In this document: piece after piece, positions 46,136 to 58,540 of the stretch | How the letters are laid out: every line of letters starts with the position of its first letter | Position numbering within the stretch: the stretch's first letter is position 1 | Assembly (NCBI GenBank): GCA_032622095.1 | Contig: CP136061.1 | Coordinates: forward strand, 186,692,369 to 186,756,368 | DNA length: 64,000 nucleotides | Reading direction: 5' to 3' | From: Siphonodentalium dalli | Taxonomy: Eukaryota > Mollusca > Scaphopoda > Gadilida > Siphonodentaliidae | The notes under the pieces: model-generated | The model's input: the letters and a program-made list of their open reading frames with translations, nothing else | Told to the model about the DNA's origin: nothing | Database searches by the model: none | Program-made: the position numbers and the translations under genes

Positions 46136-48257
46136 ACATTGTATAAAATATAAACATGTCTTTTATTTTGTAAAATCCAATTATTCATGCAATTTTTCAA
46201 CGCATTTCTTGCGTTAATCAAAAATACAAAGCTTTGAAAAACAACAACTAAATATAAGCCTGTCAACACTATAGTTATAACAATCACATTTCTGGGACAT
46301 GATTCCATTAATTTCAATATATTTCCTCCTACATAATTTATATCACTAGAGAATGTTCATTTCCGTATGGCGTATGTACTCCGGGTGGTATTGGTGTACA
46401 TGACCCGCCTTCATAATTTCCTTGATCATGTTGCATAATTATGTTTGTTTGTTCTTGTCACTATTGTCAGAATATGCTTTCATTAAAATTCCGATACATA
46501 GCCATTCTATGACTTTTTTCGTATTATCTGGAGACGGATATTTTACTTTTGTTTACTTTTATCCCAGATAGTATATTAGCTATAAACTAATTGATAATTT
46601 TGGTCAAATCAATGGCCCTGGATGTTTTCGTCATTGTAATAGCCTAAACAACAGCAATTATACAATTATATTCCATGCAATATCAATGTACAAGACATTG
46701 GCCTAGATACATAAAACTATATTTTTACCGAAGTTAATGCTCTCTTGGCCAATGCTTTGCCTGAACTTGACCCCACTACCAGTATGTTGATTGTGTCGGG
46801 TTCGCAGTATATTACACTGAATAGGCATTATAATTGCTGGTTTTGGCGATATCTATCTGCCTGCGGGTTATTACGTTGACTATAGAACCGTAAATGGACT
46901 AGATCTAGTGTTGATAGGTTTAACAAGATAACATAACACATCAAATTTACTGTTCTACTTTGCCTGAGGTTCTCTGTTCACGTCGATTGGAAATCGGAAA
47001 CGCGATACAACTATTCACCCTTCGTAAAATAAACGCATTCAAACTGAATGATCACAAAATCAGTGCAATGTTTTGAATTACAGTCGTCACTAAAATATAA
47101 CGATCAATAAGAATCCAAATGAAAATATCTTATCTTTTGAGCATACAGCCTATTAGGAAAGAAACCAAGCACCCACGGAGACAAATTAACATTTTATAGT
47201 TTGCTATTAAACAGCTATTTAAAACAAATTAAATATGCCCGAGCCAAGTAGTTATAATTTCTGAACTGAACACTTTGAAAAACCAAAACAATTTACAAAA
47301 GTTTTCCCGAAATAATAGCAGGGGAAATTAGTCATTTTCTTGTACAGTACTACATGTACTTGTAAGCTTAATTTGCGACCGAAAATATATCATGTCCAAA
47401 TGTGTAAATAGAGATAGATCAGAAATCTCACGAGGGACATCACCAATTATCATATTGATATATCACCGAAACCATTTGAGACATTTTGTATTGCTTTGGA
47501 TGCAAAGGGTGAATGTTGTGTTGTCGCGATGCGATGTAATGTTCCGATATTATAATCATCCGCAGTATGTAATCTCCCGTGCGAATTCCCTGTCATGTGT
47601 GTCGAGGTTCAAGACGGGATATGTCAACTTCAAGAGACCTGTTGTACAGAAATAGAAAATACGGTAAAGAGACACATTATTTCAATTATCGGATGATAGA
47701 AATCCACAATCGATAAAACGCGAAAGCTCACAGGCAATAGAGAAAAAAAACACCCCCGCAGAGAGCCCCAATGAATATCTATGTCTGTACTCCGCTCGGC
47801 TATCGCCATTCTATGTGCGCAAAAGCATACATTAAGCGTTCTCTGCGAAGCTATTGGGCTGAACTGTGCACCTGCATATTTCCTAATGAATATTAAGTAG
47901 CCCATGTAAACATGTAACGAAAATAGCTAACTCCATTGCGAAACTATGTCAGATCTATTTCCCAACAGATGCGCAACTCAAATGCGAATAAATGCAGTTT
48001 ACTCCACAAGATCGTTTATCCACAATAATGCCGCTAAGTCATTGCGAGAGACCAAGCTTTTTTGTCGATGTGAATCCTATTTAGAGAATTGTGTTGTTAG
48101 ATACCACAACCTATTGTTGACCCGTTTATGCTAAGCAGGTCCGGGAGGTTCTGTGTTTACAAACAACGTCAGTAATCCGAGTGTTTAACTAAAATTCCAG
48201 TCAAATTCCCGACTAAATGGCGAAAAATGCGATCCATGGTGTGGTGTGGATACTTAC
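46136..48257. other. No gene seen
   Basis: Unique-looking AT-rich sequence. ORFs of 87 and 91 residues near 47392 and 47630 have no motif or splice context. If the donor at 48258 is real, this is its intron. Confidence 0.3.
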
Positions 48258-48420
48258 TGACGTTAGAAGATGTCAGCAGAGCACAAAACACGAATCGCAA
48301 ATCCACAAATAACTGGCTTGAAGCTACGAGAAGGTTTTTAGCACTAAAAGTGACAGCTCGTCCTCTCCCAGCTGGTATCGACTTATGAATACTTCGATCG
48401 ATCGTCGTGATGACGTTGGC
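48258..48420 (-). other. Possible noncoding first exon of an unidentified minus-strand transcript
   Basis: The minus strand carries a textbook donor, AACGTCA|GTAAGTA, with exon end 48258. It is preceded by about 160 bases of balanced composition with several CpGs (CGATCGATCG near 48395) and no long reading frame. It could be a 5' UTR exon of a gene whose coding exons lie further left, possibly the BTB gene 20 kb away, or a chance donor. No TATA box is obvious. Confidence 0.2.
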
Positions 48421-49219
48421 AGTACAATCTAAGTATAGCTTTTACAAGGGAAATAAGCGAAGTACAAATGTATACTATGCAGTGTGCACCAACACTCTCA
48501 TGCACGTTGAAGTACCGTTTAGTGAAGGAAGCATACCTACGTTTGTATACATATGTGGTATATTGATTTTAGCAACATAATTGAGATTAAACTTCCTCGT
48601 CCTCGTCGAGGGCAGATCGAATTCGCCCCCACCCCCGCATAAATCTATTCCAAATGTTGATTTGTGGTTCAGACAAATTGTTTTTAACTTTTGTTGAATG
48701 AGATAATTGAAAACGTTGAACTCATGCGATGACGATAAAGGCATTATTGAATAATTGAATCAACTATATTTCTTCCAACTGTCAGAAGCCATGCTTTGAT
48801 TGCTTTGATTGTATTTTTTAAAACACAGTTTTATTTGAGTACAGATATCAGAATAATCAGTTAGAAATTATTGGACCCGACCAAAATGGCAAAATTCAAA
48901 CTGTATTTTCATAATAAATATGAAAACAAAATAAATCAGATAACTATAATTTGAGTTAACATCCGAACACAAAAAACCCAAAACAAACAACATATTCGGA
49001 GTCAACAAAAGGGGCATAACGCCTGGGGGTCGCGAAAAAGTTATTTTTAACCTTCTATGATCCCTAGCTGTGGTGTCAATGTCAACTCGTTTAATTCATT
49101 AAATATTACACATTTTGTTTTTTATTGTTTGATGTTCTGGGACCTATTTGTGACAGGGTTAAAATGTATGATATATATATATGAGCAGAAAAACATCTCC
49201 TTGACGATGGATTGATTAA
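48421..49219. other. No gene seen
   Basis: An 89-residue minus-strand ORF (48475) shows no domain. It may be upstream flank of the putative exon at 48258-48420. Confidence 0.25.
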
Positions 49220-50430
49220 TGAAAGTGTCAATGACACAAAATAGCTCAACTTTGGAAAGAGTTATATTGTTTTGCTGAGCAATGAATAGAATGTTAAAGA
49301 AGAAGGAAAGTCAAAAAAAATAATAAATAGAACGAGAGAAGAAGGAAAGTCAAACAGTTACAGTAAAGGGCTTGTGTTGTATAGATTGAATTATTTTCAT
49401 TTCAATCCTTTCACCAATAAATGTGGGCTGCATGGTGTGTCGGTGGATTTAAATTTGAAATCCAAGATGGCTGTTGGCCACCATGTTTTTGAACTAATTT
49501 CGGAAATAATCGATAGCTCCCATCTAGAGGTCACCCCGAATATCCATATGAAGTTTGGTGACGATTGAACAAGGGATGTGGTCTGTATGGTGTGTCATGC
49601 AAAGAGTAAAATTCAAGATGGCCGCTGGCAGCCATGTTTTTCAATGAATTTCGATGATAATCGATATAGCTCTCATCGAGAGGTCACACCGAATATCCGT
49701 GAGAAGTTTGGTGACGATCGGATAAGGGATATGGCATGTAGGGTGTGCAAAAAAGTCCAAGGTGCCGCTGGCAGCCATGATTGTGTTTCAAATAATTTCG
49801 GGAAAAAATGATAGTTCCCATCTAGACGTCACCCTGAAGATCCATTTTGGTAATGATCGGATGAGGGTTGTGGCCTTTAGGCGTGTCAAAGGATTTAATC
49901 ATATAAAGAGCAGAATGCAAGATGGCTGCCGGCGGCCATATTTTTCATCGAAAATCTTTCAAATTTGATTGCTCCCCTCTAGATGCGATCCTAAATATGC
50001 CTGTAACTTTTAAAAACATTTAACCGATAAATGCGGGCTGCAGGTTGTGCCGATGAATTCAAATTTGAAATTCAAGATGGCTGCTGGCGTTCATATTTTT
50101 CCACGAATTTCGGGGGGGGGGATTATGGCTCCCATCTAGAGGTCACCATGAAGATTCATATGCAGTTTGTGATGATCGGACGAGGGATGTCGTCTGTAGG
50201 GTGTGCCGAAGACTTCAGTCAGTCACACTGGCAGCCATGTTTTTCAAAGAATTTCCGAAAAATTGATGGCATCCATCTGGAGGTCATCCTGAACAGTTTG
50301 GTGATGAGGTATGTATAGGGTTTGTCAAAGGATTTAGTTATATAAAGATTAAAATTCAAGATGGTTGCCGGCGGCCATGTTTTTCATCGAAAATCCTTCA
50401 AATTAGATAGCTCCCATTATAAATCGATGG
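49220..50430 (+). repeat. Alpha element, copy 3, diverged and lacking a clear 3' end
   Basis: The 5' end (TGAAAGTGTCAATGACAC, TAGCTCAACTTT) is recognisable. Monomers of about 150 bp follow, with CAAGATGGC, CCATGTTTTTC, GCTCCCATCTAGAGGTCACC and AAGTTTGGTGACGATCGG, clearly a separate subfamily. The array stops in a partial monomer near 50425 with no microsatellite or hairpin. A LINE 3' fragment follows about 100 bp later. Confidence 0.7.
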
Positions 50431-50539
50431 ACTGTCTTTGTTTCTGACATTTCGGTCGATTCGTGAAATGAGTTCCTAGTGCTGCCTAGTAATTAACAAG
50501 TTACAGTATAGTGATAACGTCTGTGTTCCAATCTTTGCC

Positions 50540-51020
50540 CATGATTTAATTTATAACGCAAGAAAGTGACCTTAGTTCTCGCTTCAGGGTGCAATTTGGT
50601 TAATCCATCCCCTATTTGTACTTGTGGATACCAAGAAGAAACATCATTTTATTTCATTTCCATGTGTCCTCTGTACTTGTCACATAGACAAATCATGCTT
50701 GGTCGTTTTGATCGCCTTGGTATAAGAGTCTTAACAGCAGAAAAAATAATTTTCGGGGACCCAAACGCTTCCTATGAAATTAATACTGATGGATATGTAT
50801 GGATATGTAGTAGAGATTCCCTTCCTGTCGCCAGTGGAACACAGATGACGGGTTTTCCCCAAATTTATTTGCTTTCATTGTATTTGTATTGTGCTGTAAA
50901 TGTCATCTTCTGTTTATCTATCATTTGTAACATTTGTTGGGAGAGGAGCAACTGTAACATTTGTATCATGTGCCCCGATCCCTTAAGCTGAGTTTAGCTT
51001 AATAAATATGTTTAAACTAA
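50540..51020 (+). pseudogene. Non-LTR retrotransposon 3' end (zinc-knuckle end of the RT protein and 3' UTR)
   Basis: The frame at 50566-50991 reads ASGCNLVNPSPICTCGYQEE, then FYFISMCPLY and IIFGDPNASYEINTD. This matches the C-terminal Cys/His motif (CxCG...H...CPLY) and the tail block FGD.n.SYE.N of LINE proteins; the expected His in 'HF' is Tyr. After about residue 90 the frame is hydrophobic 3'-UTR-like sequence. A probable tail with AATAAA (about 51001) and TTTAAACTAAACTC follows. It sits about 100 bp after the end of alpha copy 3. Confidence 0.6.
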
Positions 51021-51789
51021 ACTCATTTTGGCAACTAATCTAGTGTCATGTTTGGTCCATTGGTGTAAATATTCGACAATTTTCAAAATTCAGCATAAAG
51101 AAAAATACTTGAGAAAGATCAACGATGTTTCAGTATTCAAATCAGTTTCTTACATATGCAGCTCCACTCGAGAACCCGGTGTATGTTTCATTATATATGT
51201 TGTTATCCAATCATTGATTCTATATCATATAGGATCGATCTACCTTCGAGAAGCTCGATGTATATGTTCCAGAATCTAGACGTGTAATTGAACAGTTCTG
51301 TCTATACTGACTGTGTCACAATACTGATGAACATCACTCACCCAGTTGTAATTTCGGTTTCTGTGCAAATAAAGGATTTTAAGGATCCTCATGCATGCAT
51401 GGACTGAATAGATTCAACAGCACCCATTACAACCTTACATTAAGTACAACAATCAACCATACACGTAGCGGCCTTGCAATTGCGCTTCCATTGTGTACCT
51501 AGAAGTCTATATGGGATGTGTGGGTTCAGTGAGACTCTGAAGCGAGCACGCATATACTCGTCGATTGCCTATGAACATAAACTATTGGGGGGGGGGACTT
51601 CTATAGAATGACGCATGTAAAATCGTTGCAAGAATCTCATCGATATATTACGACATCGGTCAGGTTTGATCCATGACATCAATATGGGCCGAATACAGGC
51701 CCTAGCATTATGCCAAAAGTACCATATTTTGTCCCAACTTCTAATCTGAAACTTCCCAATTTAATTTACCATTTACTAATTTACCAAAA
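51021..51789. other. No gene seen
   Basis: An 83-residue ORF at 51028 and scattered poly-G (51588) only. Confidence 0.3.
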
Positions 51790-52296
51790 TGGTTGATATC
51801 TCCTTGAAAATATTCCAAGCAGATATCTGCTTGGATTATGGAGATATCTCCTTGGAAAACCGCGGCCATGAAATATTAATGATTTCTCCACAGTACATAT
51901 ACGTTTTTTTTTTCCATTTTTTTCGAAATACATCCAAGCAGATATCTGCTCGGAATATGGAGATATCTCCTTGAAATATTTTTCAAGCAGATATCGCCAT
52001 AATCCGAGCAGATATCTGCTTGGATCCAAGGAGATATCTCCTTGAACATATTTCAAGGAGATATCTCCATAATGCGAGCAGATATCTGCTTGGATCCAAG
52101 GAGATATCTCCTTGGGTCCAAGCAGATATCTGCCTGCATTATGGAGATATCTCCTCGGTTTCAAGGAGATATCTCCTTGAAAATATTTCCGAGTAGATAT
52201 TTCCATATTCCAAGCAGATATATCCTTGAAACCGAGGAGATATCTCCATAATGCGAGCAGATATCTGCTTGGATCCAAGAAGATATCTCCGAAAAC
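51790..52296. repeat. Array of GATATC-centred palindromes
   Basis: About twenty copies of two 12-bp palindromes, GGAGATATCTCC and GCAGATATCTGC, usually extended by CAAG/CTTG to 16 bp or more and joined by TTGGATCCAAGG or TTGAAATATTTCAAG, themselves palindromic. ORFs on both strands (193 residues on minus) contain the repeated DISL/RYLL words this produces and are not genes. Confidence 0.9.
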
Positions 52297-54659
52297 GAAT
52301 ATTAGCAGGGATGGCGCCCCATATGCTCTGACGTTCTCAGAAGCGGTGCGATGACACTCCATCTGGGATTTTACCCTTAGATAGGAAGTTTGGGCTCAAT
52401 CCGTCCGGCAGTTTTCCCGGCCATAGCTAACAAACAGAAGTCCCAAAATATATATTAGATTAACCCGGAAAAAGACAGTTAACGTGTATATAATTATCAA
52501 CATATATAGTGACCTAAAATCAAGCCATGTAAACATAATTTGTTTTGATGCACATCTAATGTGAAACGCATTCTGGACGAAACACTGAGTATACAGTATA
52601 CCTGTATTATTCTTCTGTAAACTAGCTGAGCAAATATCCCGATGGGGGTTAATTGGTTGAAGGATTAGCCTCATAATGATCCACAATCACAAATTGTGTG
52701 TTACGGTTCTAGTTCAAGCCAATCACGACTGTTGCGGTTCTATACAGGGGATCAATTATAACGATTGCTGCACTTTGGGCCGAATATATAGTCTTGTGTC
52801 ACCAAACGTCTAAATTCGACAATGACTTTTGCGTGTCATTTACATATTCCAACAGGTATTATTAAAAAATAAGAGTATAGATATCTATAGTAACAGGAGA
52901 TATTAAGTGACATTAGCTTGACTTCGTTTGGCAGATACCAAATATTGAAAGTCCAGTGCGGTGTACGGTTATAATCGTGCCCGACCATATAATTGACCAA
53001 TCAAAATAGAAATCTACTGTCATGAATGATAAAATGATGAGATGTTCATTTTAATTTATACAGGTCGGTTATTGAAAGTTCCAGTTGGGATATTTGTTCG
53101 ATGCTAGCGCCATCCAAAATATCATCGAATTAAAGGTTAACGGGCTCGTAAACGCTTAGCTGCCTAATTTATAGATGATACATTAATAAGTTAATTGCAT
53201 AATTAAGCCAAAACATGAAAGAACTTACTCACAAACTATACCATGAGCCGATATTGCAAGTGAACGCTGAATCGATTTACAGTATCGTTCATATTGCTTC
53301 CAGATGCAATGAGAAATAGTTGGAAAAGTAAAATTATAGCATGTTTTTTAAAAATTAGTTTAGTAAAAAACATATGTGTGTATACGTATAGCATCCCCGG
53401 TGGCTCAGACAGTAATGATAATATGCAATAGACTACATTTCCAGAACAGCTGTAGTATAGGAGTGTCCACCAAGTTATAGAGATTCTCAGATTTACATAA
53501 GACGTCCTCCGTTATTTACTCCAGAATGACAAATCAGGACGACCCTTTTATGCCGGTTAAGGCAAGGTCGTATTACAATTGCCATTATTTGCCATTCCTA
53601 TCTTTCCTCTACTACATATATAGTTTTAAATGGACCTATACATATATGAATGATTCTATTATGTTCTACCATATCTAGACTTGTAAATATGAATATGTAA
53701 AAACCTAATGTAATTGTAAAACATTTAACATCATCACAAAATGTTATTAAATGTTTAACTAAATATTGTTTACAGTTTACTGCATATATTCTAATAATCA
53801 CTTAGCCTTAGTATTGCGACTTGCTCAACTGAAGAACATCATAAGACACCAAAAAATTATAATGTAATTGGTATATATTATATATTGAGTACAACATGAA
53901 AATGGCACCCAGTTTCGAAATAGCGGACATCTTGAATCAGGTGGCCAAGTTTATTGGCTGGTCTTCACACTGACCATTCATAATAAATTCCATGCTTGAA
54001 TTACAAAGTGAACAATTCTGATAGACTGATAATATTTGACAGTTACTCGCCCTACAGCCCCTACTATATATACGGCATATATAATAATTATATTGGAAGG
54101 CACTCGCCGAAATGGATGAACTCACCGAAATGGATGAAAACTGGTGCAAATATAATATTAATGCATATTTCGTTGTGTTTACTTGCCGGGCTTCTTTTCG
54201 GAAATGGTCAGTTTGCACAAAATTCGCGGTTTCGTCGTTAAGACTCGTATGATGGAATTTTCGTTATTTATTATCACGTTCTTTTGGGACCACATATTTT
54301 GAGAGGTAGGAATGGAAAAATGAATCGAGTTATCACCTAGATCGGCTCAAAAATTGAGGTTTATCTGCTGAATTTCTCGGAAATGTTTATTATTATTAAG
54401 AAGGAACATGTGGAATGTGTATTATGGAGAAGGTTATAGTCTTGACGTATATATATTATAACTGGCACTATGTATAGCAAGCCTATATTATGCGACGCCC
54501 ATCTTACCTTATGCTTGTCTTTAGCTCGTTATCTTATATTGATATGTCTACTTTCTTGATACTCATTCAACACAATCACGATGACGTCAGTTCACAGCCA
54601 TAGCGACAAAGGGATGACCTCAGTATTCAGACGTCCTATAATTTTAGAACACATAGCGC
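52297..54659. other. No gene seen
   Basis: Long AT-rich unique-looking stretch. The largest ORFs (about 96 and 93 residues) lack any family motif. A small tandem (ATGGATGAACTCACCGAA-type, 18 bp, two copies) lies at 54108-54140. Confidence 0.35.
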
Positions 54660-54800
54660 GCAATGACATACAAGAAAACCATAGTCAGAAATGGTAACGC
54701 CACCAAGATTATAGTATTACATATAAATAGAAATTATAAAAAATACATAAAATATTTTGATAACAATTGCGTTTAAACAAGTAATCCTTCAAATTATTGC
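54660..54800 (-). repeat. Partial copy of the same dispersed repeat
   Basis: AACCATAGTCAGAAATGG-TAACGCCACCAAG and TAATCCTTCAAATTATTGC match 58210-58350. The beta head at 54803 follows. Confidence 0.55.
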
Positions 54801-54802
54801 TA

Positions 54803-55275
54803 ACAAAGCAAGTAAACGACTGTGGGGTCACTCAACAGATTATAAAGACTAAAATTTAAATGAAATAATTAAAAGATAAAATTTAGCAAGTAGTAAAAGT
54901 TAATTTTCTCATTTAATTTTTGTTGTTGTTAAATAAAGCAATAATTTAAATGTAACATTTGGTTTTTAAAAAATGATTGACCGTGGCTCTTCCAATAATT
55001 GTGCGACTGACCTGGTCAATTGTTCTTAAGAAGTTGTTTTGAGAATTACTATGGAGGGAAATAGTTGTGGCTGTGGCTTCGCAAGTAATTACCTTGGTGA
55101 CGTGATGTTAACAAATCTGAACTCCAGTTAACCAAGGACGCTTCATACCAAATATAAGGTGAATTATTAATTCTTTAGAAGTTGTTTTAAGATTTACTAT
55201 GGAGGGAAAGAATTGTGGTGCTGGCTTCGCAACTATTTGACCTCATTGTAACAAATATAAATATTAGTCACTCAG
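54803..55275 (+). repeat. Beta repeat, head and two monomers, 3' end missing
   Basis: The head ACAAAGCAAGTAAACGACTG with GGGTCACTCAAC is followed by AT-rich sequence and two monomers (ACTATGGAGGGAAATAG and ACTATGGAGGGAAAGAA, each followed by GGCTTCGCAA). The copy breaks off near 55275 without the microsatellite or hairpin. Confidence 0.5.
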
Positions 55276-55627
55276 GCAATAGATGTATCTATTCTGTATA
55301 TTAACTTATTGGGTCTTACGTGTCTTGAGATGTCTAAATAGTTTTCGATGGACAGATCGCGCAAGGGACCCACGCCAATCTTCTCTGTTGGGATTCCAAT
55401 TGTTGGCTCATTAAATAGGCACATATGCTTAAGATACAGTCGCACGCTCCCGTAAGTCGGGTTTTGGATCCCAGTTAATGAAAATATCATTGAAATAATC
55501 GGTTTCCCCCAATAAACATCCATATTTTGAATATACATGTTTTGGAGCAGAATTAGGCAGTCCATATTGGACGCCATCATGGAATTTATTTTGTTTTGTT
55601 TTAATTTTCACACATAATTATTAGTTA

Positions 55628-56190
55628 TATGGATGGAGTTCTCATTAAACCTCACATCCTTGTATTGGTTACAGTAATACCCAAAGTAATTGACCACTTA
55701 ACCACATCAGAATTATTGGTAATTTTTCAGGATTTGAAATCCTGAAAATTTTAACAATAATTTTGCTGTGGTCAAGTGGTCAATTACTTTGGACATTACT
55801 GTATGAGGATTGAGTTATCATTAAACCTCAAATCCTTACATTGGTTACAGTAATGCCCAAAGTAATTGACCACTTAACCACAGCAGAATTATGTATTTTT
55901 TCAGCATTTACAATCCTCAAATTACCCATTATTCTGCTGTGGTTAAGTGGTCAATTGCTTTGAACATTACTGTATGATGATTGAGTTATCATTAAACCTC
56001 AAATCCTTATATTGGTTACAGTCATGCCCAAAGTAATTGACCCTTTAACCACAGCATAATTATGGGTAATTTTTCAGGATTTAGAATCATGAAAAAATAC
56101 ACACAATTTTGCTGTGGTTAAGTGATCAATTACTTTGGTCATTACTGTATGTAGATGGAGTTAAACCTCACATCAGTGTGTTGGGGATTT
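55628..56190. repeat. Three tandem hairpins (about 175-bp period)
   Basis: Palindromic units at 55670-55803, 55846-55974 and 56017-56149 each begin TACAGTAATGCCCAAAG-type and end with its inverse (TTTGGACATTACTGTA). Arms are about 55 bp (AATTGACCACTTAACCACAG). Units are separated by a 42-bp spacer (GAGTTATCATTAAACCTCAA) that also flanks the outer two, so the array is a direct tandem of hairpin plus spacer. Confidence 0.85.
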
Positions 56191-56409
56191 GGACCTTGAC
56201 TTGGGACCTTTGGTTTTTAACGCAACAAATGCGCGTACACCTTATACACAATTTTTTTATGTAACCAGAGTTTTTCTTGGATAAGATGAGTTTGAAGCCT
56301 GCTTATATTTCAAAATGTTGTCAGTTTTGTATTGTCTGCAGCGGATCTCGACGCGTTGAAGCAAAAGTTACAAAAGATAAAATGTGTATGTGACGAGACT
56401 ATAATACAA

Positions 56410-57170
56410 ATGAAAAAATAAATTGAGGGAGGGGTGGGCGATACAGGGAACTAAGGGTTGAACCGATATAAATTTGTAGAGCAATAACGACCAATGTTGA
56501 CATATTATGCATATCAACTCTACTGTTGCAACAAGGCTATAAAATAGGGGGGTGTCAGAATCTTAGTCATCTCTATATAGTGCCAGAATAGTCATTTATG
56601 AGTTCTATAAGATGTTGGGTTGGTTATATGGACTCGGAGAAAAAAGGGGTTTGTACCGATGAAGTTGATGAACTGACATAAATTAGTGGATCGATGTTGC
56701 CATGTAATGCATCGTGACTGTACTAAAGCAGCAATTATATAAAATTGGGGGGGGGGGGGGGGGGGGGGGTTATGAAATTATCTCTATAGTTGGCACCAGG
56801 ATTATATAGAAAGGAATAGCAATTGATATACATATACGGTATACTATAGTAATACCATAGACATATAAGTACAAGTATCACGAGATAAAATATTACGTAA
56901 CATGACTATATACCGACGAAAGAAATAAATAAATTGGACCGGGATTAGAGGTTGGGTTGGTTATATGTGGATAATTGGATATGGAATTCATACCGATGAA
57001 ACGATACAAATTAGTGGAGCGATAAAGACACTTAGTCAGGCTACGCGGGGGAAATAGGGGTTGATACGATAGACCGAAATAAATTTGTCGAGTGATAATG
57101 ACCAATGTTGACGTATAAAGTAACGCGACTGTACTGTCACACAATTATCAGGTAGAACCGGTCAAATATG
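56410..57170 (+). repeat. Diverged ~250-bp tandem segments with a long poly-G run
   Basis: Three related segments share AATTTGTAGAGCAATAACGACC / AATTAGTGGATCGATG / AATTTGTCGAGTGATAATGACC, then TGTTGCC or TGTTGAC and ACTGTACTGT-like words. A run of about 24 G's lies at 56747-56769. No coding content. Confidence 0.45.
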
Positions 57171-57420
57171 ACAGGGTACAGCACGTAACTATTTCTTAGA
57201 TCGAAGAATTTTTTATTTTTTTTTTTATGATAAAATTTAACATGGGATTTGCCATTAAAATAGATTTATGTCTATAAAACTGTCATTTTTCAAAATTTTG
57301 AGCTGAAACTTGGTGTGTATGTGTATAATACTACTATATTCTTAAAATGACAGAGTTCAGCGCGTAATTATGTTTTAGATGGAAGAAATTGAATTTGTTT
57401 TCGATAAAAAATTTACAGCG
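57170..57420 (+). repeat. Two diverged direct repeats
   Basis: GGTACAGCACGTAACTATTT / GAGTTCAGCGCGTAATTATG, each followed by TTAGAT(C/G)GAAGAA(TT), are about 180 bp apart. Confidence 0.4.
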
Positions 57421-57683
57421 TGTACGGCCTACGGGTCATTGAGTATGCTCAATTTTTGTAAACAAACTTTTGTCAATAGCCGTTTTGGTCAAACTAAACC
57501 TTCTTCGACCGGGACAGGAGATCCGAATAGTAGCTAAGATGTATTTAGATAGAATTATCAAAAGAATATGACCGATCAGGGTACATTTTAAGAGAATAGA
57601 GTGGAGAAATCTTGGTGATAATTCCAGAAAATAAAGATCGAGGAGAATCACAATTAAACTTCCCACAATGCACTTCACTAAAC

Positions 57684-58145
57684 CAGGGGTTCTCAATGGG
57701 TTACACATTATTTTCAGTCTATTAGATTATTTACATTTTCAACAACAAGTGACTTTAAGTTTACAATTTCAGCCTGTCCTGACTCTATCGATACGATTTA
57801 ACACATTTTCAAAAACGTATTATACACCGGTGGCGTTAACTTTACAATTTAAGCATCTACGTGATTCTATCGGTACGATTGAGTAAGGTACAAACAAGAA
57901 TACATTAGGGGCTCCCAATGGGTTATATATTATTTTCAGTCTATCAAATTATTTATATTTTCAACAACATATTATTACACCGGTGACTTTAAGTTTACAA
58001 TTTCAGCCTGTCCTGACTCTATCGATACGATTTATCATATTTTCATAAACATATTATACACCGGTGGCGTTAACGTTACAATTTCGGCATCTACGTGATT
58101 CTATCGGTACGATTGAGTAAGGTACACAAAATCTCCAAGAATACA
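57684..58145 (+). repeat. Tandem duplication, two units of about 225-235 bp
   Basis: Both units contain TCTCAATGGGTTA or TCCCAATGGGTTA, GTGACTTTAAGTTTACAATT, CAGCCTGTCCTGACTCTATC, ATTATACACCGGTGGCG and GTACGATTGAGTAAGGTAC. Unit 1 is about 57684-57905 and unit 2 about 57908-58145. No gene. Confidence 0.8.
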
Positions 58146-58189
58146 TTCGCCCTGTACACCACACAATATCAAACTCACAGAAGCTAGAA

Positions 58190-58540
58190 ACACCACAGGT
58201 GGCGTAACAAGCAAACCATAATCAGAAATGGTAACGCCCTCAAGATCATATTATATTAGCCATAAATATAAATTATAATATAAAATATATTGGTTACATG
58301 AATGCACCACCTCAGAATTCCGTTAAAACAACTAAACCTTCAAATTATTACAAAAAACTACGGCTTATATTACTGCAGGTTTCTCATTCACCACCCTAAA
58401 CATCGAAAGCAATTAACACGGTCATAATAGTTACATACTGCAACTATAAGACATCAAGCGAATACACACCCCACGAAAACCCGAAATGTGTTGTCCTGCG
58501 AGAAATCCCATCGCTATAGCTCAATTTGACACGGCCAGAT
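58190..58540 (-). repeat. Dispersed repeat shared with 39010-39590 and 54660-54800
   Basis: ACCATAATCAGAAATGG-TAACGCC, AAGATCATATTATATTAG, ATGAATGCACCACCTCAGAA and GAAATGTGTTGTCCTGCG occur inverted at 39590-39010 (GGTTACCATTTCTGACTATGG, CAGGACAACACATTTCGGG) and in part at 54670-54800 and 61905-61955. Confidence 0.65.

Noticed and set aside
51781-52362. 193-residue minus-strand ORF, one of the longest in the window
   Set aside because: It consists of RYLL/DISL words produced by the GATATC palindromes; composition and periodicity follow the DNA repeat.
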